From positions 572,962 to 636,961 of the forward strand of contig NZ_KE150457.1 of NCBI RefSeq assembly GCF_000411455.1: a stretch of DNA of 64,000 bases. Reading direction: 5' to 3'. Of this stretch, positions 32,205 to 41,390 are shown piece after piece. The notes under the pieces are model-generated. The model did no database searches, had not been told where the DNA came from, and saw nothing but the letters and a program-made list of their open reading frames with translations. The stretch is from Microbacterium sp. oral taxon 186 str. F0373. GTDB taxonomy: Bacteria > Actinomycetota > Actinomycetes > Actinomycetales > Microbacteriaceae. Each line of letters begins with the position of its first letter. Position 1 is the first letter of the stretch. Position numbers and translations under genes: made by a program.

Positions 32205-32255
32205 GTGAGGAAGACCGTTGAAGGGTTTCGACGCCGCGCTGTGATCCCGCGCTGA
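32205..32255 (+). promoter_or_regulatory. possible leader peptide ORF in the ABC-F leader
   Basis: A 17-codon frame from GTG encodes MRKTVEGFRRRAVIPR. An overlapping frame, TTG at 32218 to TGA at 32244, encodes MKGFDAAL and has GAGGAAG before it. Either could be the stalling peptide of a ribosome-mediated attenuator, as known for several ABC-F resistance genes. Neither is proven. Confidence 0.3.
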
Positions 32256-32376
32256 GCCGTCGACCCTCCGTCCCTCCTCGGACACCGGGTTCTTCGACGC
32301 GTCGGCGCATCTTTATCCGCGCCGGCCGTCGATCCCTCCCGTCGTCCGGGAATGGTGTCGTGCGCGCCTGCGCTCC

Positions 32377-32397
32377 GACACTGATCTCGTCAGTGTC
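32377..32397 (+). promoter_or_regulatory. hairpin just before the ABC-F ribosome-binding site
   Basis: GACACTGA - TCTCG - TCAGTGTC is a perfect eight-base stem ending 12 bases before AGGAGG (32410-32415) and 23 before the ATG. Its position fits control of ABC-F translation or transcription by the leader. Confidence 0.55.
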
Positions 32398-32420
32398 ATC
32401 GACACCGACAGGAGGCATCC

Positions 32421-34106
32421 ATGCCCCACGCTTCTCCCGCGGTCGTGCTCGACCGCGTCACCTTCACCTGGCCCGACGGCACCGTCGCTCTCGACGACGT
32501 CTCCGGGGCCTTCGCCGATGTGCGCACCGGACTCATCGGACGCAACGGCGCCGGCAAGTCCACGCTGCTCGGCCTCATCGCGGGAGCCCTGATCCCGGCA
32601 TCCGGCACGGTCGTGCGCAGCGGCACCGTCGATGTGATGCCCCAGCGGCTCACCGCCGACACCCGCGTCGCGGCACTCCTGGGCGTCGATGCGGCGCTGG
32701 ATGCCGTGCGGGCCATCGCGTCCGGCGACGTCGATCAGCGCCACTTCGACGCGGTCGGCGACGACTGGGACATCGAGGCACGCGCCACGGCTGCGCTCGC
32801 CGAAGCGGGCCTTCCCGAGGACGCTCTCGACCGACGGGTGGGCGCCCTCTCCGGTGGCGAGGCCGTCCTCGCCGCCCTCGTCGGCGTGAGACTGCGCGGA
32901 GCCCCGATCGCGCTTCTGGACGAGCCGACCAACAACCTCGACCGTGACGCGCGGGCGCGCGTGCACGATCTGGTGCGCAGCTGGCGCGGCACGCTCATCG
33001 TCGTGAGCCACGACACGGCGCTGCTGGAGCTGATGGACGAGACCGCCGAGCTGTACGCGAGTTCGCTGTCGACGTTCGGCGGCGCGTACTCGGCGTGGCG
33101 CGCCGCTCACGAGGAACAGCAGGCGGCAGCCCGCCAGGCCGAGGCGGCGGCGCGACAACAGGTGCGGCGCGAGAAGCGCGACCGCATCCACCAGGAACAG
33201 GTGCTGGCCACACGCGCTGCGATCGGCCGTAAGTCGGCCGCTGATCGGCGCGCACCGAAGATCGTCCTCGGCGAGAAGAAGCGTGCCGCCCAGGCGTCGG
33301 CGGGGCGGCTACGCGTCGAGGCGCACGACAAGGAGGCGGAGGCGCGCGCGGTGCTCGACGCCACCGAACGGCGCGTCCGCGACGACGAGCCGGTGCACAT
33401 CGAGCTGCCCGACCCCGATGTCGCGGCCGGTCGACGGATCGCGACGATCGGCGACGGCGAGCGCTCGTGGACGGTCCAGGGCCCGGAGCGGGTCGCGCTG
33501 ATCGGTCCGAACGGCGCGGGCAAGACGACCCTCCTGGAGCGGCTGGTCGCGGGTGGCGCGGGGACTCCTGCGGGCGGCTTGGCGGTCGACGGCGTGCACA
33601 ACTCCGCCTCCACCGACACCGACGCGGGCACACCTGGCTCTGATGGCCCGCTCAGGCGGAGTTGCGCAGACGCGACAGCCCACACCGACCGCATCGGATA
33701 CCTGTCGCAGCGCATCGACCTCCTCGACGAGCAGGCGACCCCCCTGGAGAACCTGCGCCGCGCCGCACCCGGGGTCGGCGACGTCGAGCTGCGCAACCGA
33801 CTCGCGCGCTTTCTGCTCCGCGGCGACACGGTGCTGCGGCCCGTGTCGGCGCTGTCGGGCGGCGAGCGCTTCCGCCTCGCGCTGGCGTCTCTGGTGATGG
33901 CCGACCCGCCGCCGCAGCTGCTGGTGCTCGACGAGCCGACGAACAACCTCGATCTCGACACGGTCGACCAGCTCGTCGCGGCGCTGGCCGCGTTCCGCGG
34001 CGCCGTCGTGCTCGTCAGCCACGACGACGGCTTCCTCGAGCGGATCCGTCCCCACCTCGTGCTGGAGCTGCGTGAGGGGGTGCTGACCGAGATGCGGTTC
34101 GAGTGA
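32421..34106 (+). CDS. ABC-F family ATP-binding protein (ribosome-associated type)
   Basis: A 561-residue ABC-F protein with no membrane segment. The first ATPase half has GRNGAGKST at 40-48, LSGGEAVLAAL and LLDEPTNNLD. The charged linker helix pair spans about 225-300 (RREKRDRIHQEQ, EKKRAAQASAGRL). The second half has GPNGAGKTT near 364-372, LSGGERFRLAL and LVLDEPTNNLD. ABC-F proteins act on ribosomes, either as antibiotic protectors or as translation factors. A 75-bp palindromic repeat lies in frame between the second Walker A and its Q-loop (residues about 392-416). The long leader resembles those of inducible resistance genes, but the linker alone does not tell which type this is. Confidence 0.9.
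   Translation: MPHASPAVVLDRVTFTWPDGTVALDDVSGAFADVRTGLIGRNGAGKSTLLGLIAGALIPASGTVVRSGTVDVMPQRLTADTRVAALLGVDAALDAVRAIASGDVDQRHFDAVGDDWDIEARATAALAEAGLPEDALDRRVGALSGGEAVLAALVGVRLRGAPIALLDEPTNNLDRDARARVHDLVRSWRGTLIVVSHDTALLELMDETAELYASSLSTFGGAYSAWRAAHEEQQAAARQAEAAARQQVRREKRDRIHQEQVLATRAAIGRKSAADRRAPKIVLGEKKRAAQASAGRLRVEAHDKEAEARAVLDATERRVRDDEPVHIELPDPDVAAGRRIATIGDGERSWTVQGPERVALIGPNGAGKTTLLERLVAGGAGTPAGGLAVDGVHNSASTDTDAGTPGSDGPLRRSCADATAHTDRIGYLSQRIDLLDEQATPLENLRRAAPGVGDVELRNRLARFLLRGDTVLRPVSALSGGERFRLALASLVMADPPPQLLVLDEPTNNLDLDTVDQLVAALAAFRGAVVLVSHDDGFLERIRPHLVLELREGVLTEMRFE
33594..33668. repeat. 75-bp palindromic element inside the ABC-F gene
   Basis: Its left arm is identical over 16 bases to that at 9467, and its right arm AGGCGGAGTTGCGCA matches the one ending at 9540. 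Both copies are 75 bp. Here it adds 25 codons (HNSASTDTDAGTPGSDG and onwards) without breaking the frame. The encoded stretch is polar and likely a surface loop. Confidence 0.88.
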
Positions 34107-34412
34107 GCGCGGATGCCGCGGGTCGTGGCATCCGGTCGGGGTCGACCGGCGCGAGCGCCGCGGCACGGGTCGGCTCATCCGTTCCGTATTCAGTCCGCGC
34201 GAACGCGACGGCGGCGCGCGGACCCGGGTTCTCCAGACTCCGGCGCGGGTCCGGGGGCGCAGAGACTGAGGACGGAACAGGGCGAGCGTGGGACGGCGCG
34301 GCGCGCGCCGCAGCCGCGGCGTCCGGGGGCGCCCGGGTGCGCCCGTGTACGCCCGTGTCCGCCCGGCGCAAGCATCCGCCCGAGTGTCGGCGGTCCGCGG
34401 GATGATGGAGCG
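34107..34412. other. 306-bp gap between ABC-F and lhr
   Basis: No convincing gene is present. CGGATGCC and GGCATCCG (34112-34135) form a perfect eight-base stem just after the ABC-F stop, a possible terminator. The middle is GC-rich with several imperfect inverted repeats (TCCGCGCG/CGCGCGGA). Near 34325-34375 a short direct repeat, CGCCCGTGT followed by similar units, occurs. Just before lhr, GATGAT lies six bases upstream of the ATG. Confidence 0.6.
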
Positions 34413-37400
34413 ATGGCCGATGTGCTGGAGCGGTTCGGTCCTGCGACCCAGGACTGGTTCCGTGGCGCCTTCGCCCAGCCGACGAGCGCTCAGGCGGGGG
34501 CATGGGAGGCGATCTCCGCGGGCAAGCACGCCCTCGTGGTCGCCCCCACCGGCTCGGGCAAGACCCTGTCGGCGTTCCTGTGGGCGATCGACCGCGTCTT
34601 CCGCGAGAAGGCCCCGGCCGCAGCGGCGGACGATGCCGATGCGCGCAAGAAGAGGGCGGCGAAGAAGAAGACGGATGCCGCGGGCACCCGCATCCTCTAC
34701 ATCTCTCCGCTCAAGGCTCTCGGCGTCGATGTCGAGCGGAACCTCCGTTCGCCGCTGGTGGGAATCGGACAGGCCGCGCGACGCCTCGGCATCCCCCTTC
34801 CCGAGGTCACCGTCGGCGTGCGCTCCGGCGATACGCCGGCCGCCGATCGCCGCAAGCTCATCGCCGACCCGCCCGACATCCTCATCACGACGCCCGAGTC
34901 GCTCTACCTGATGCTCACGTCGCAAGCGGCCGAGACCCTGCGCGACGTCCACACCGTCATCGTCGACGAGGTGCACGCCGTCGCCGCCACCAAGCGGGGG
35001 GCGCACCTGGCGGTCAGCCTGGAACGGCTCGACGCCCTGCGCCGCGGCGACGATCCCGATCGCCCTGCCGCACAGCGCGTCGGGTTGTCGGCGACGGTCC
35101 GGCCGATCGACGAGGTCGCGCGCTTTCTCGGCGGCTCCGCGCCGGTCGAGATCGTCGCCCCGCGTGCGACGAAGGCGTTCGATCTGCGCGTCGTCGTGCC
35201 GATGGCCGACATGCTCAACCCGCCCCCGCCACCCGAGCGGGCCGACCCCGAAACGAGCGCGGAGACGGACGCCGAGGGCGACGGGGACTGGTTCACTCCG
35301 TCACAGCCGTCCGAGATCACCGGATCGGTCTGGCCGCACGTGGAGGAGGCCATCGTCGACCGCGTGCTCGCACACCGCTCGACGATCGTGTTCGCCAACT
35401 CGCGACGTCTCGCCGAGCGTCTCACGGGCCGCCTCAACGAGATCTACGCCGAACGGCTCAGTCTCGACCTTCCCGAGCAGACCGTTCCCGCCGCCACGAT
35501 GGCCCAGGCAGGAGCGAGTGCCGGCGCCCCACCGGAGCTGGCAAAGGCCCACCACGGGTCGGTGTCGAAGGAGCAGCGTGCCCAGGTCGAAGACGAGCTG
35601 AAGCGCGGCATCCTGCGCTGCGTCGTCGCGACGAGCTCGCTGGAGCTCGGCATCGACATGGGCGAAGTCGATCTGGTCATCCAGGTCGAGGCGCCGCCGT
35701 CCGCCGCCTCGGGCCTCCAGCGCGTCGGACGCGCGGGCCATCAGGTGGGCGAAGTGAGCCGCGCCGCCCTCTTCCCCAAGCATCGCGGCGACGTGCTGCA
35801 CACCGCCGTCGTGACGGAGCGGATGCTCGCGGGCCAGATCGAGGCGATCAGCGTGCCGCAGAATCCGCTCGACATCCTCGCGCAGCAGACGATCGCCGCG
35901 TGCGCGGTGGGGCCGGTCGACGTCGAGGGATGGTTCGAGACGGTGCGGCGCTCGGCTCCGTTTCGCACGCTGCCCCGCTCGGCCTACGAGGCCACGCTCG
36001 ACCTGCTCGCGGGCAAGTATCCCTCCGACGAGTTCGCCGAGCTGCGCCCCCGCGTCGTCTGGGACCGCGATCACGGCACGCTCACGGCACGCCCCGGTGC
36101 GCAGCGCGTGGCGGTCACGAGCGGCGGCACGATCCCCGATCGTGGCCTGTTCGGCGTCTTCGTCGCCGGCGAGACGCGCAACGCCCGCGTGGGCGAGCTC
36201 GATGAGGAGATGGTCTACGAGTCGCGCGTGAACGATGTGTTCACCCTGGGCACCACGAGCTGGCGCATCGTCGAGATCACCCACGATCGCGTCAACGTCC
36301 TGCCCGCGTTCGGCCAGCCGGGAAAGCTCCCGTTCTGGCACGGCGACGGGCTCGGCCGCCCCGCCGAGCTGGGCGAGGCCCTCGGCCGGTTCTCGCGCGA
36401 GGTGGCGGCGGCGGATGCCGAGAAAGCGACCGCGCGCCTGCGCGAATCGGGGCTCGACGACAATGCGATCGGCAACCTGCTGGCCTACCTCGACGAGCAG
36501 AAAGAGGCGACCGGCAGCCTTCCGACCGACCGCACCCTCACGGTCGAACGCTCGCGCGACGAGGTCGGCGACTGGCGGATCATCCTGCATTCCCCGTACG
36601 GCATGCACGTGCACGCGCCGTGGGCCTTGGCCGTCAACGCGCGCATCCGCGAGCGCCTGGGTGTCGAAGGCTCGGCCGTCGCGAGCGACGACGGCATCAT
36701 CGCGCGGGTGCCGGATGCCGAGAGCGAACCGCCCGGAGCGGAACTGTTCGTCTTCGAACCGGACGAGCTCGAACAACTCGTGACCGACGAGGTCGGCGGC
36801 TCGGCCCTGTTCGCCTCCCGCTTCCGCGAGTGCGCGGCACGCGCCCTACTGCTGCCCCGCCTCAACCCCAACAAGCGCTCGCCGCTGTGGCAGCAGCGTC
36901 AGAAGTCCGCCCAGCTGCTGGAGGTGGCGAAGAACCACCCCACGTTCCCCATCATCCTCGAGACGCTCCGCGAGGTGCTCCAGGATGTCTACGACCTCCC
37001 TGCGCTGCTGCGCATCGCCCGCTCCATCGGCGACCGCCGCATCCGTCTGGTCGAGACCACCACGAGCACCCCCTCGCCGTTCGCCCGCGACCTGCTGTTC
37101 GGCTACGTCGGCGCCTTCATGTACGAGGGCGACTCGCCCCTCGCCGAGCGGCGCGCGGCGGCGCTGTCGGTCGACCCCGCCCTGCTGGGCGAGTTGCTCG
37201 GCAAGGTCGAGATGCGCGAGCTGCTCGACCCCGCCGTCATCGCGCAGTTCGAACGCGAGGCCCAGCGGCTCGACCCGTCGCGGCGCGTCCGCGGGCTGGA
37301 GGGCGTCGCCGATCTGCTGCGCCTTCTCGGACCGCTCGACGCCGCCGAGGTCGCGGCGCGACTGGCAGAGACGGCCACGCCGACGCAGGATGCGTCTGCC

Positions 37401-39236
37401 GGCGCCGCACACACCGCCACCGCGACCGCAGCAGCACCTCCCCCGTCGGATGCCGAGGCCGTCGCGGCCGCACAGGAAGCCGCATCCGCCTTCCTCGACC
37501 AGCTCGTCGCCGCGCGCCGCGCGATCCGCGTGAGTGTCGGCGGCGTGGAGCGAGTCGCGGCCATCGAGGACGCCGGCCGGCTCCGCGACGCTCTGGGAGC
37601 CGCGCTGCCCGTCGGCATCCCGCTGGCCTTCCTCGAACCCGTCGTCGACCCGCTCGCCGACCTGATCGCGCGCCACGCGCGCACGCACGGCCCGTTCCGC
37701 ACGGCCGATGTCGCCCGCCGGCTGGGCATCGGCGCCGCCGTGGCCCGCCAGACGCTGCAACGCCTGGAGTCGCAGGGGCGCGTGGCGAGCGGCTTCTTCC
37801 TGCCCGAGGGGGCGGCCCCGCGATCGGTTCCCAGCGACGAGGGCGGCGCCCGCACCGGCGTCGATGACCTGGAATGGTGCGACAGCGAGGTGCTGCGACG
37901 TCTGCGCCTGCGCTCCCTCGCCGCGATCCGCGGCACCGTCGAACCGGTGGCGCCGGCCTCCTACGCGCGCTTCCTCCCGGCGTGGCAGCACATCGCCGGG
38001 GCGGCCGGCGGACGTCCGCTCGAAGGCGTCGACGGTGTGCTCGCCGTCATCGAGCAGCTCGCGGGCGTGCCCCTTCCGGCAAGCGCCTGGGAGTCGCTGA
38101 TCCTGCCCCTGCGGGTGAGCGACTACACCCCGGCGATGCTCGACGAGCTCACCTCGACCGGCGACGTCGTCTGGTCTGGCCACGGCTCGCTGCCGGGCCG
38201 CGACGGTTGGATCGCCCTCCACCCGGCCGACACCGTGACCCTCACCCTCATCCCGGCCGAAGACCCGGAGGAGCCCTCCGCGGCGGAGCAGCGCATCATC
38301 GACGCGCTCCACACCGGTGGCGCGTTCTTCGCCGGTCAGCTGGCGGCGATGACGCAGGCGACGAGCGAACAGGCCGTCGTCGACACGCTCTGGAACCTCG
38401 CCTGGACCGGACGGGTGACCAACGACACGTTCGCGCCCGTCCGCGGGCTCCTCGCCGGGGGCTCGCAAGCCCATCGCACGACACGACGCGCGCCCCGCGC
38501 GCGGATGTTCCGCGGCACCTCCATCCCGACGACCCTGACGGCCGCGCGGCCCGCCGCACCGCGCGCGCCGATGGCCGGGGGACGCTGGTCGCTGCTGCCC
38601 GAGCCGTCCGCCGATGGCGCACTGCGCGCGACGGCCTCGGCGAGCCTTCTCCTGGAGCGCTACGGCGTCGTCACGCGCGGCAGTGTGCAGGCCGAGGGCG
38701 TCCCGGGCGGGTTCCCGCAGGCGTACCGTGTGCTCGCCGGGTTCGAGGATGCCGGGCACTGTCGCCGCGGCTACTTCATCGAGAAGCTCGGGGCCGCACA
38801 GTTCGCGGCATCCGCCACGGTCGACCGCCTCCGCGAGTACGCCGCTCTGGCCGACCCGCCACCGCGTCGTGCCGTGACACTCGCGGCCACCGATCCGGCC
38901 AACCCGTACGGCGCCGCGCTCGCCTGGCCGGCGCTCGAGGGCGTCGCGCATCGTCCGGGCCGCAAAGCCGGCGGACTCGTCACGCTCGTCGACGGTGAGC
39001 TGGTGTTCTACCTCGAACGCGGCGGCCGATCGGCGCTCGTGTTCGACGACGACGACGAGGTGCTGGCCGCCGCGGCCGCGAGCCTCGTCACGACGGCGCG
39101 CACCCATCGCCTCGACACGCTCACGGTCGAACAGGTGTCCGGAGCCTTCGTCTACGGCACGGCGGCGGGGCGCGCCCTGCAGGCCGCAGGGTTCGTCGAG
39201 TCCAGCCGCGGCCTCACCCTGCGGCGTCAGCGATGA
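34413..39236 (+). CDS. lhr: large ATP-dependent DNA helicase Lhr
   Basis: A superfamily 2 helicase of 1607 residues, the usual size for full-length Lhr. Walker A APTGSGKT is at 44-51, the DEVH box (IVDEVHAVAATKRG) near 186, motif III LSAT near 228, and the motif VI region LQRVGRAGHQVGE near 435. A winged-helix and Lhr-specific core follows from about 500, and a long C-terminal domain from about 900. Lhr translocates 3' to 5' on DNA and is tied to DNA repair and crosslink resistance in mycobacteria. The ATG at 34413 has no good ribosome-binding site. The nei gene follows 33 bases later, and this lhr-nei pairing is common in actinobacteria. Confidence 0.95.
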   Translation: MADVLERFGPATQDWFRGAFAQPTSAQAGAWEAISAGKHALVVAPTGSGKTLSAFLWAIDRVFREKAPAAAADDADARKKRAAKKKTDAAGTRILYISPLKALGVDVERNLRSPLVGIGQAARRLGIPLPEVTVGVRSGDTPAADRRKLIADPPDILITTPESLYLMLTSQAAETLRDVHTVIVDEVHAVAATKRGAHLAVSLERLDALRRGDDPDRPAAQRVGLSATVRPIDEVARFLGGSAPVEIVAPRATKAFDLRVVVPMADMLNPPPPPERADPETSAETDAEGDGDWFTPSQPSEITGSVWPHVEEAIVDRVLAHRSTIVFANSRRLAERLTGRLNEIYAERLSLDLPEQTVPAATMAQAGASAGAPPELAKAHHGSVSKEQRAQVEDELKRGILRCVVATSSLELGIDMGEVDLVIQVEAPPSAASGLQRVGRAGHQVGEVSRAALFPKHRGDVLHTAVVTERMLAGQIEAISVPQNPLDILAQQTIAACAVGPVDVEGWFETVRRSAPFRTLPRSAYEATLDLLAGKYPSDEFAELRPRVVWDRDHGTLTARPGAQRVAVTSGGTIPDRGLFGVFVAGETRNARVGELDEEMVYESRVNDVFTLGTTSWRIVEITHDRVNVLPAFGQPGKLPFWHGDGLGRPAELGEALGRFSREVAAADAEKATARLRESGLDDNAIGNLLAYLDEQKEATGSLPTDRTLTVERSRDEVGDWRIILHSPYGMHVHAPWALAVNARIRERLGVEGSAVASDDGIIARVPDAESEPPGAELFVFEPDELEQLVTDEVGGSALFASRFRECAARALLLPRLNPNKRSPLWQQRQKSAQLLEVAKNHPTFPIILETLREVLQDVYDLPALLRIARSIGDRRIRLVETTTSTPSPFARDLLFGYVGAFMYEGDSPLAERRAAALSVDPALLGELLGKVEMRELLDPAVIAQFEREAQRLDPSRRVRGLEGVADLLRLLGPLDAAEVAARLAETATPTQDASAGAAHTATATAAAPPPSDAEAVAAAQEAASAFLDQLVAARRAIRVSVGGVERVAAIEDAGRLRDALGAALPVGIPLAFLEPVVDPLADLIARHARTHGPFRTADVARRLGIGAAVARQTLQRLESQGRVASGFFLPEGAAPRSVPSDEGGARTGVDDLEWCDSEVLRRLRLRSLAAIRGTVEPVAPASYARFLPAWQHIAGAAGGRPLEGVDGVLAVIEQLAGVPLPASAWESLILPLRVSDYTPAMLDELTSTGDVVWSGHGSLPGRDGWIALHPADTVTLTLIPAEDPEEPSAAEQRIIDALHTGGAFFAGQLAAMTQATSEQAVVDTLWNLAWTGRVTNDTFAPVRGLLAGGSQAHRTTRRAPRARMFRGTSIPTTLTAARPAAPRAPMAGGRWSLLPEPSADGALRATASASLLLERYGVVTRGSVQAEGVPGGFPQAYRVLAGFEDAGHCRRGYFIEKLGAAQFAASATVDRLREYAALADPPPRRAVTLAATDPANPYGAALAWPALEGVAHRPGRKAGGLVTLVDGELVFYLERGGRSALVFDDDDEVLAAAAASLVTTARTHRLDTLTVEQVSGAFVYGTAAGRALQAAGFVESSRGLTLRRQR

Positions 39237-39269
39237 GCCGCCTCACCGCGTGCCCGCCGGGAGCCGGTC

Positions 39270-40043
39270 GTGCCCGAGGGTGACACCGTCTTCCGCACGG
39301 CGCGGCATCTGCACGACGCGCTCGCCGGCGCCGAGGTCGCACGCTTCGAGCTGCGCGTGCCGCGGTATGCGACGGCCGACCTCACCGGCGAGATCGTGCA
39401 CGAGGTCATCCCGCGCGGGAAACACCTCCTCATGCGCATCGGGTCCTTCACGCTGCACTCGCACCTGAAGATGGAGGGGCGCTGGCTGGTGTTCCGCCGC
39501 GGCGAGCGGTGGCGCGCCCCGGCGTACCAGGCGCGCGCGATCGTCGGCACCGCGGCGGTGGATGCCGTGGGCTTCGAGATCGCGATGGTCGACCTCGTTC
39601 CCACCGCCGACGAAAACGAGCTGGTCGGCCACCTCGGCCCCGACCTGCTCGGCCCGGACTGGGATGCCGAGGAGGCCGCGCGGCGCATCCTCGCCGATGA
39701 CCGGGCCGTCCACGTCGCGATCCTCGATCAGCGCAACCTCGCGGGCCTGGGCAACGAGTATGCCAACGAGCTGCTGTTCGTCCGCGGCATCCTTCCGACC
39801 ACGCCCGCCGCCGCCGTCGATGCGGCCGGTCTCGTCGAGACGGCCTCGCGCATGATCCGGGCGAACCGCGACCGCGCGTCACGCACGTTCACCGGCGACA
39901 CGCGTCCCGGTCGGCAGAACTGGGTGTACCGCCGCGAGCGCAAGCCGTGTCTGCGCTGCGGCACGCCGATCCGCCACACCGAGCTCGGCGCCACCGAGAC
40001 CAGCGAGCGCATCGTGTTCTGGTGCCCGCGCTGCCAGACCTGA
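39270..40043 (+). CDS. nei: Nei/Fpg family DNA glycosylase
   Basis: A base-excision DNA glycosylase/AP lyase of 257 residues. It starts PEGDTVFRTA after the Met, giving the catalytic proline at the N-terminus and the adjacent glutamate; the PEGDT form marks the Nei branch. The helix-two-turn-helix is LAGLGNEYANELLF near 155-170, and the C-terminal zinc finger has CLRCG and CPRC pairs. It removes oxidised bases. The start is GTG at 39270. It lies 33 bases after lhr on the same strand, suggesting joint expression of two DNA repair genes. Confidence 0.93.
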   Translation: MPEGDTVFRTARHLHDALAGAEVARFELRVPRYATADLTGEIVHEVIPRGKHLLMRIGSFTLHSHLKMEGRWLVFRRGERWRAPAYQARAIVGTAAVDAVGFEIAMVDLVPTADENELVGHLGPDLLGPDWDAEEAARRILADDRAVHVAILDQRNLAGLGNEYANELLFVRGILPTTPAAAVDAAGLVETASRMIRANRDRASRTFTGDTRPGRQNWVYRRERKPCLRCGTPIRHTELGATETSERIVFWCPRCQT

Positions 40044-40080
40044 CCGCGCCCTCCCGCCCCGCCACGACGGCGGAGCCGCC

Positions 40081-40145
40081 GCAACAGATGCGGACCGTCG
40101 CAACAGAATCGGATGCAGCGGCATCCTTCGGTCCGCATCCGTTGC
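40081..40145. repeat. 65-bp palindromic element, partly decayed
   Basis: The outer arms GCAACAGATGCGGACC (40081-40096) and its mirror (40130-40145) differ at one position. GCAACAGA is repeated at 40100, 19 bases after the first copy, as in the three better-kept elements. The matching inner arm on the right is gone. It sits between two converging genes. Confidence 0.75.
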
Positions 40146-40196
40146 CGATCCCCGCATCCGGTGCGGGCCGGGCCGCCGCGCCCGCAGCGCCGCGTC

Positions 40197-40859
40197 TCAG
40201 CGGCCGAGGTAGCGGCCGGGGCGGTGGTTGAGGGCGAGGACGAGGTTGAGGAGGATCGCGCCGACGGCGCTCATCACCACGTTCGGCCAGGGCACCACCA
40301 GCAGCGCCAGCGCGACGATCAGCACATCGAAGATCATCATCGTCCAGCCCGCGCGGAAGCCGGTGCGGTCCTGGATCTCGAGGCCGACGATGTTGATGCC
40401 GCCGACACTGCCGCGGTGCCGGAAGAGGATGAGCACCCCGACACCGGCGAGCAGGTTCCCCGCGAGAGTGCCGTACAGCGGCTCGAGACCGCTGATCGGG
40501 AAGAGCGCGTCGTGCAGCGGGGCGAGCCCGGAGACCAGCGCGATGCACACGATCGTGCGGATCGTGAAGTCCCACCCGCGCCGCCATACGGCCAGCAGCG
40601 CGAACGGCACGTTGACGGCGGCGAACAGCACCCAGAACGGCCATCCGGTGGCGTACCCCAGCAGCAGCGAGAGCCCGGCGGTGCCGCCGGTGACCGCGCC
40701 CGCCGCATGCAGCAGGTGCAGGCCCACGGACACGAGGAACGTTCCTGTGAGGATGCCGAGAATGTCCTCCGCAACCGAGTGATCTTGGGTCTTGGCTTCG
40801 AAGACAAGAGTGGGACCGGTCGTCGGGTCGGCCTCCGCAGGTGTGGTCACAGCATCCAT
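40197..40859 (-). CDS. YitT-like integral membrane protein
   Basis: A 220-residue membrane protein with five or six segments. It starts with a short cytosolic part, then LGILTGTFLVSVGLHLLHAA, TGGTAGLSLLLGY with a following segment, and near 150 GSVGGINIVGLEIQD. This G-rich layout with paired GG motifs is typical of the YitT/DUF161 family, whose function is unsettled. I chose ATG at 40859 over the GTG ten codons upstream. The gene is monocistronic, divergent from the hexapeptide-repeat gene and convergent with nei. Confidence 0.8.
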   Translation of the reverse strand: MDAVTTPAEADPTTGPTLVFEAKTQDHSVAEDILGILTGTFLVSVGLHLLHAAGAVTGGTAGLSLLLGYATGWPFWVLFAAVNVPFALLAVWRRGWDFTIRTIVCIALVSGLAPLHDALFPISGLEPLYGTLAGNLLAGVGVLILFRHRGSVGGINIVGLEIQDRTGFRAGWTMMIFDVLIVALALLVVPWPNVVMSAVGAILLNLVLALNHRPGRYLGR

Positions 40860-40948
40860 CTTCGCAAGCCACACGCGACCCGGCGTCACGGGACCGGCCG
40901 TGGGAATGATCCGGCGGTCACCACCGTTGCGGATACCAGGAGGGATTC

Positions 40949-41356
40949 GTGGGTAAGAACTACATCGACATCGAAGACGAGCGCGGGCAGACGCTGCGTT
41001 ATCGCAAGCACGTCAACGGCCGCGGTCTGATCGCCAACGGCGCGAAGGTGCACGCCTCGGCCCTGGTCGAAGCGGGCGCGTATGTCGAGCCGGGCGCGCA
41101 GATCGCTGCGGGCGCTCACATCGGCCGCGGCGCATGGATCGAACCGGATGCCGTCATCGGCCCGGACGTCGAGATCGCCCCGCACGCGCACATCGGATCG
41201 GGCGCTGCGATCGGCCCTCGCGCCAAGATCGGCGTTCGTACCGTGGTCGGCGCGCACGCACGCGTGGCGGGCGGATCGCTCATCGGCGACGACGAGCAGA
41301 TCGCCGACGGCGAGCGCGTCGCGACCGACCGTCGGGGCCTTCGCCTCGCCGCCTGA
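40949..41356 (+). CDS. left-handed beta-helix hexapeptide-repeat protein
   Basis: A protein of 135 residues. From about residue 32 it consists of six-residue repeats of the [LIV]-G-x4 kind (ANGAKVHASALVEAGAYV, IGRGAWIEPDAVIGPDV), enough for about four turns of a left-handed beta-helix. Most members are acyltransferases or carbonic anhydrases working as trimers. No clear catalytic histidine is placed as in acyltransferases, so activity is uncertain. The GTG start has an excellent AGGAGGG six bases upstream. Confidence 0.8.
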   Translation: MGKNYIDIEDERGQTLRYRKHVNGRGLIANGAKVHASALVEAGAYVEPGAQIAAGAHIGRGAWIEPDAVIGPDVEIAPHAHIGSGAAIGPRAKIGVRTVVGAHARVAGGSLIGDDEQIADGERVATDRRGLRLAA

Positions 41357-41377
41357 GCCGCGGCGCCGGCGGCGGGA

Positions 41378-41383
41378 TACGCT
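41378..41383 (+). promoter_or_regulatory. -10 box of the LysR-effector-like gene
   Basis: TACGCT ends seven bases before the ATG at 41391, with no ribosome-binding site in the gap. Confidence 0.55.
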
Positions 41384-41390
41384 GGCCTGC

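Noticed and set aside
32147..32420. tRNA or riboswitch gene in the ABC-F leader
   Set aside because: No cloverleaf or known riboswitch consensus is recognisable; the short frames and hairpin fit an attenuator better.
36846..39107. A 753-codon minus-strand frame opposite lhr
   Set aside because: Shadow of the helicase; no family resemblance and no start signal.
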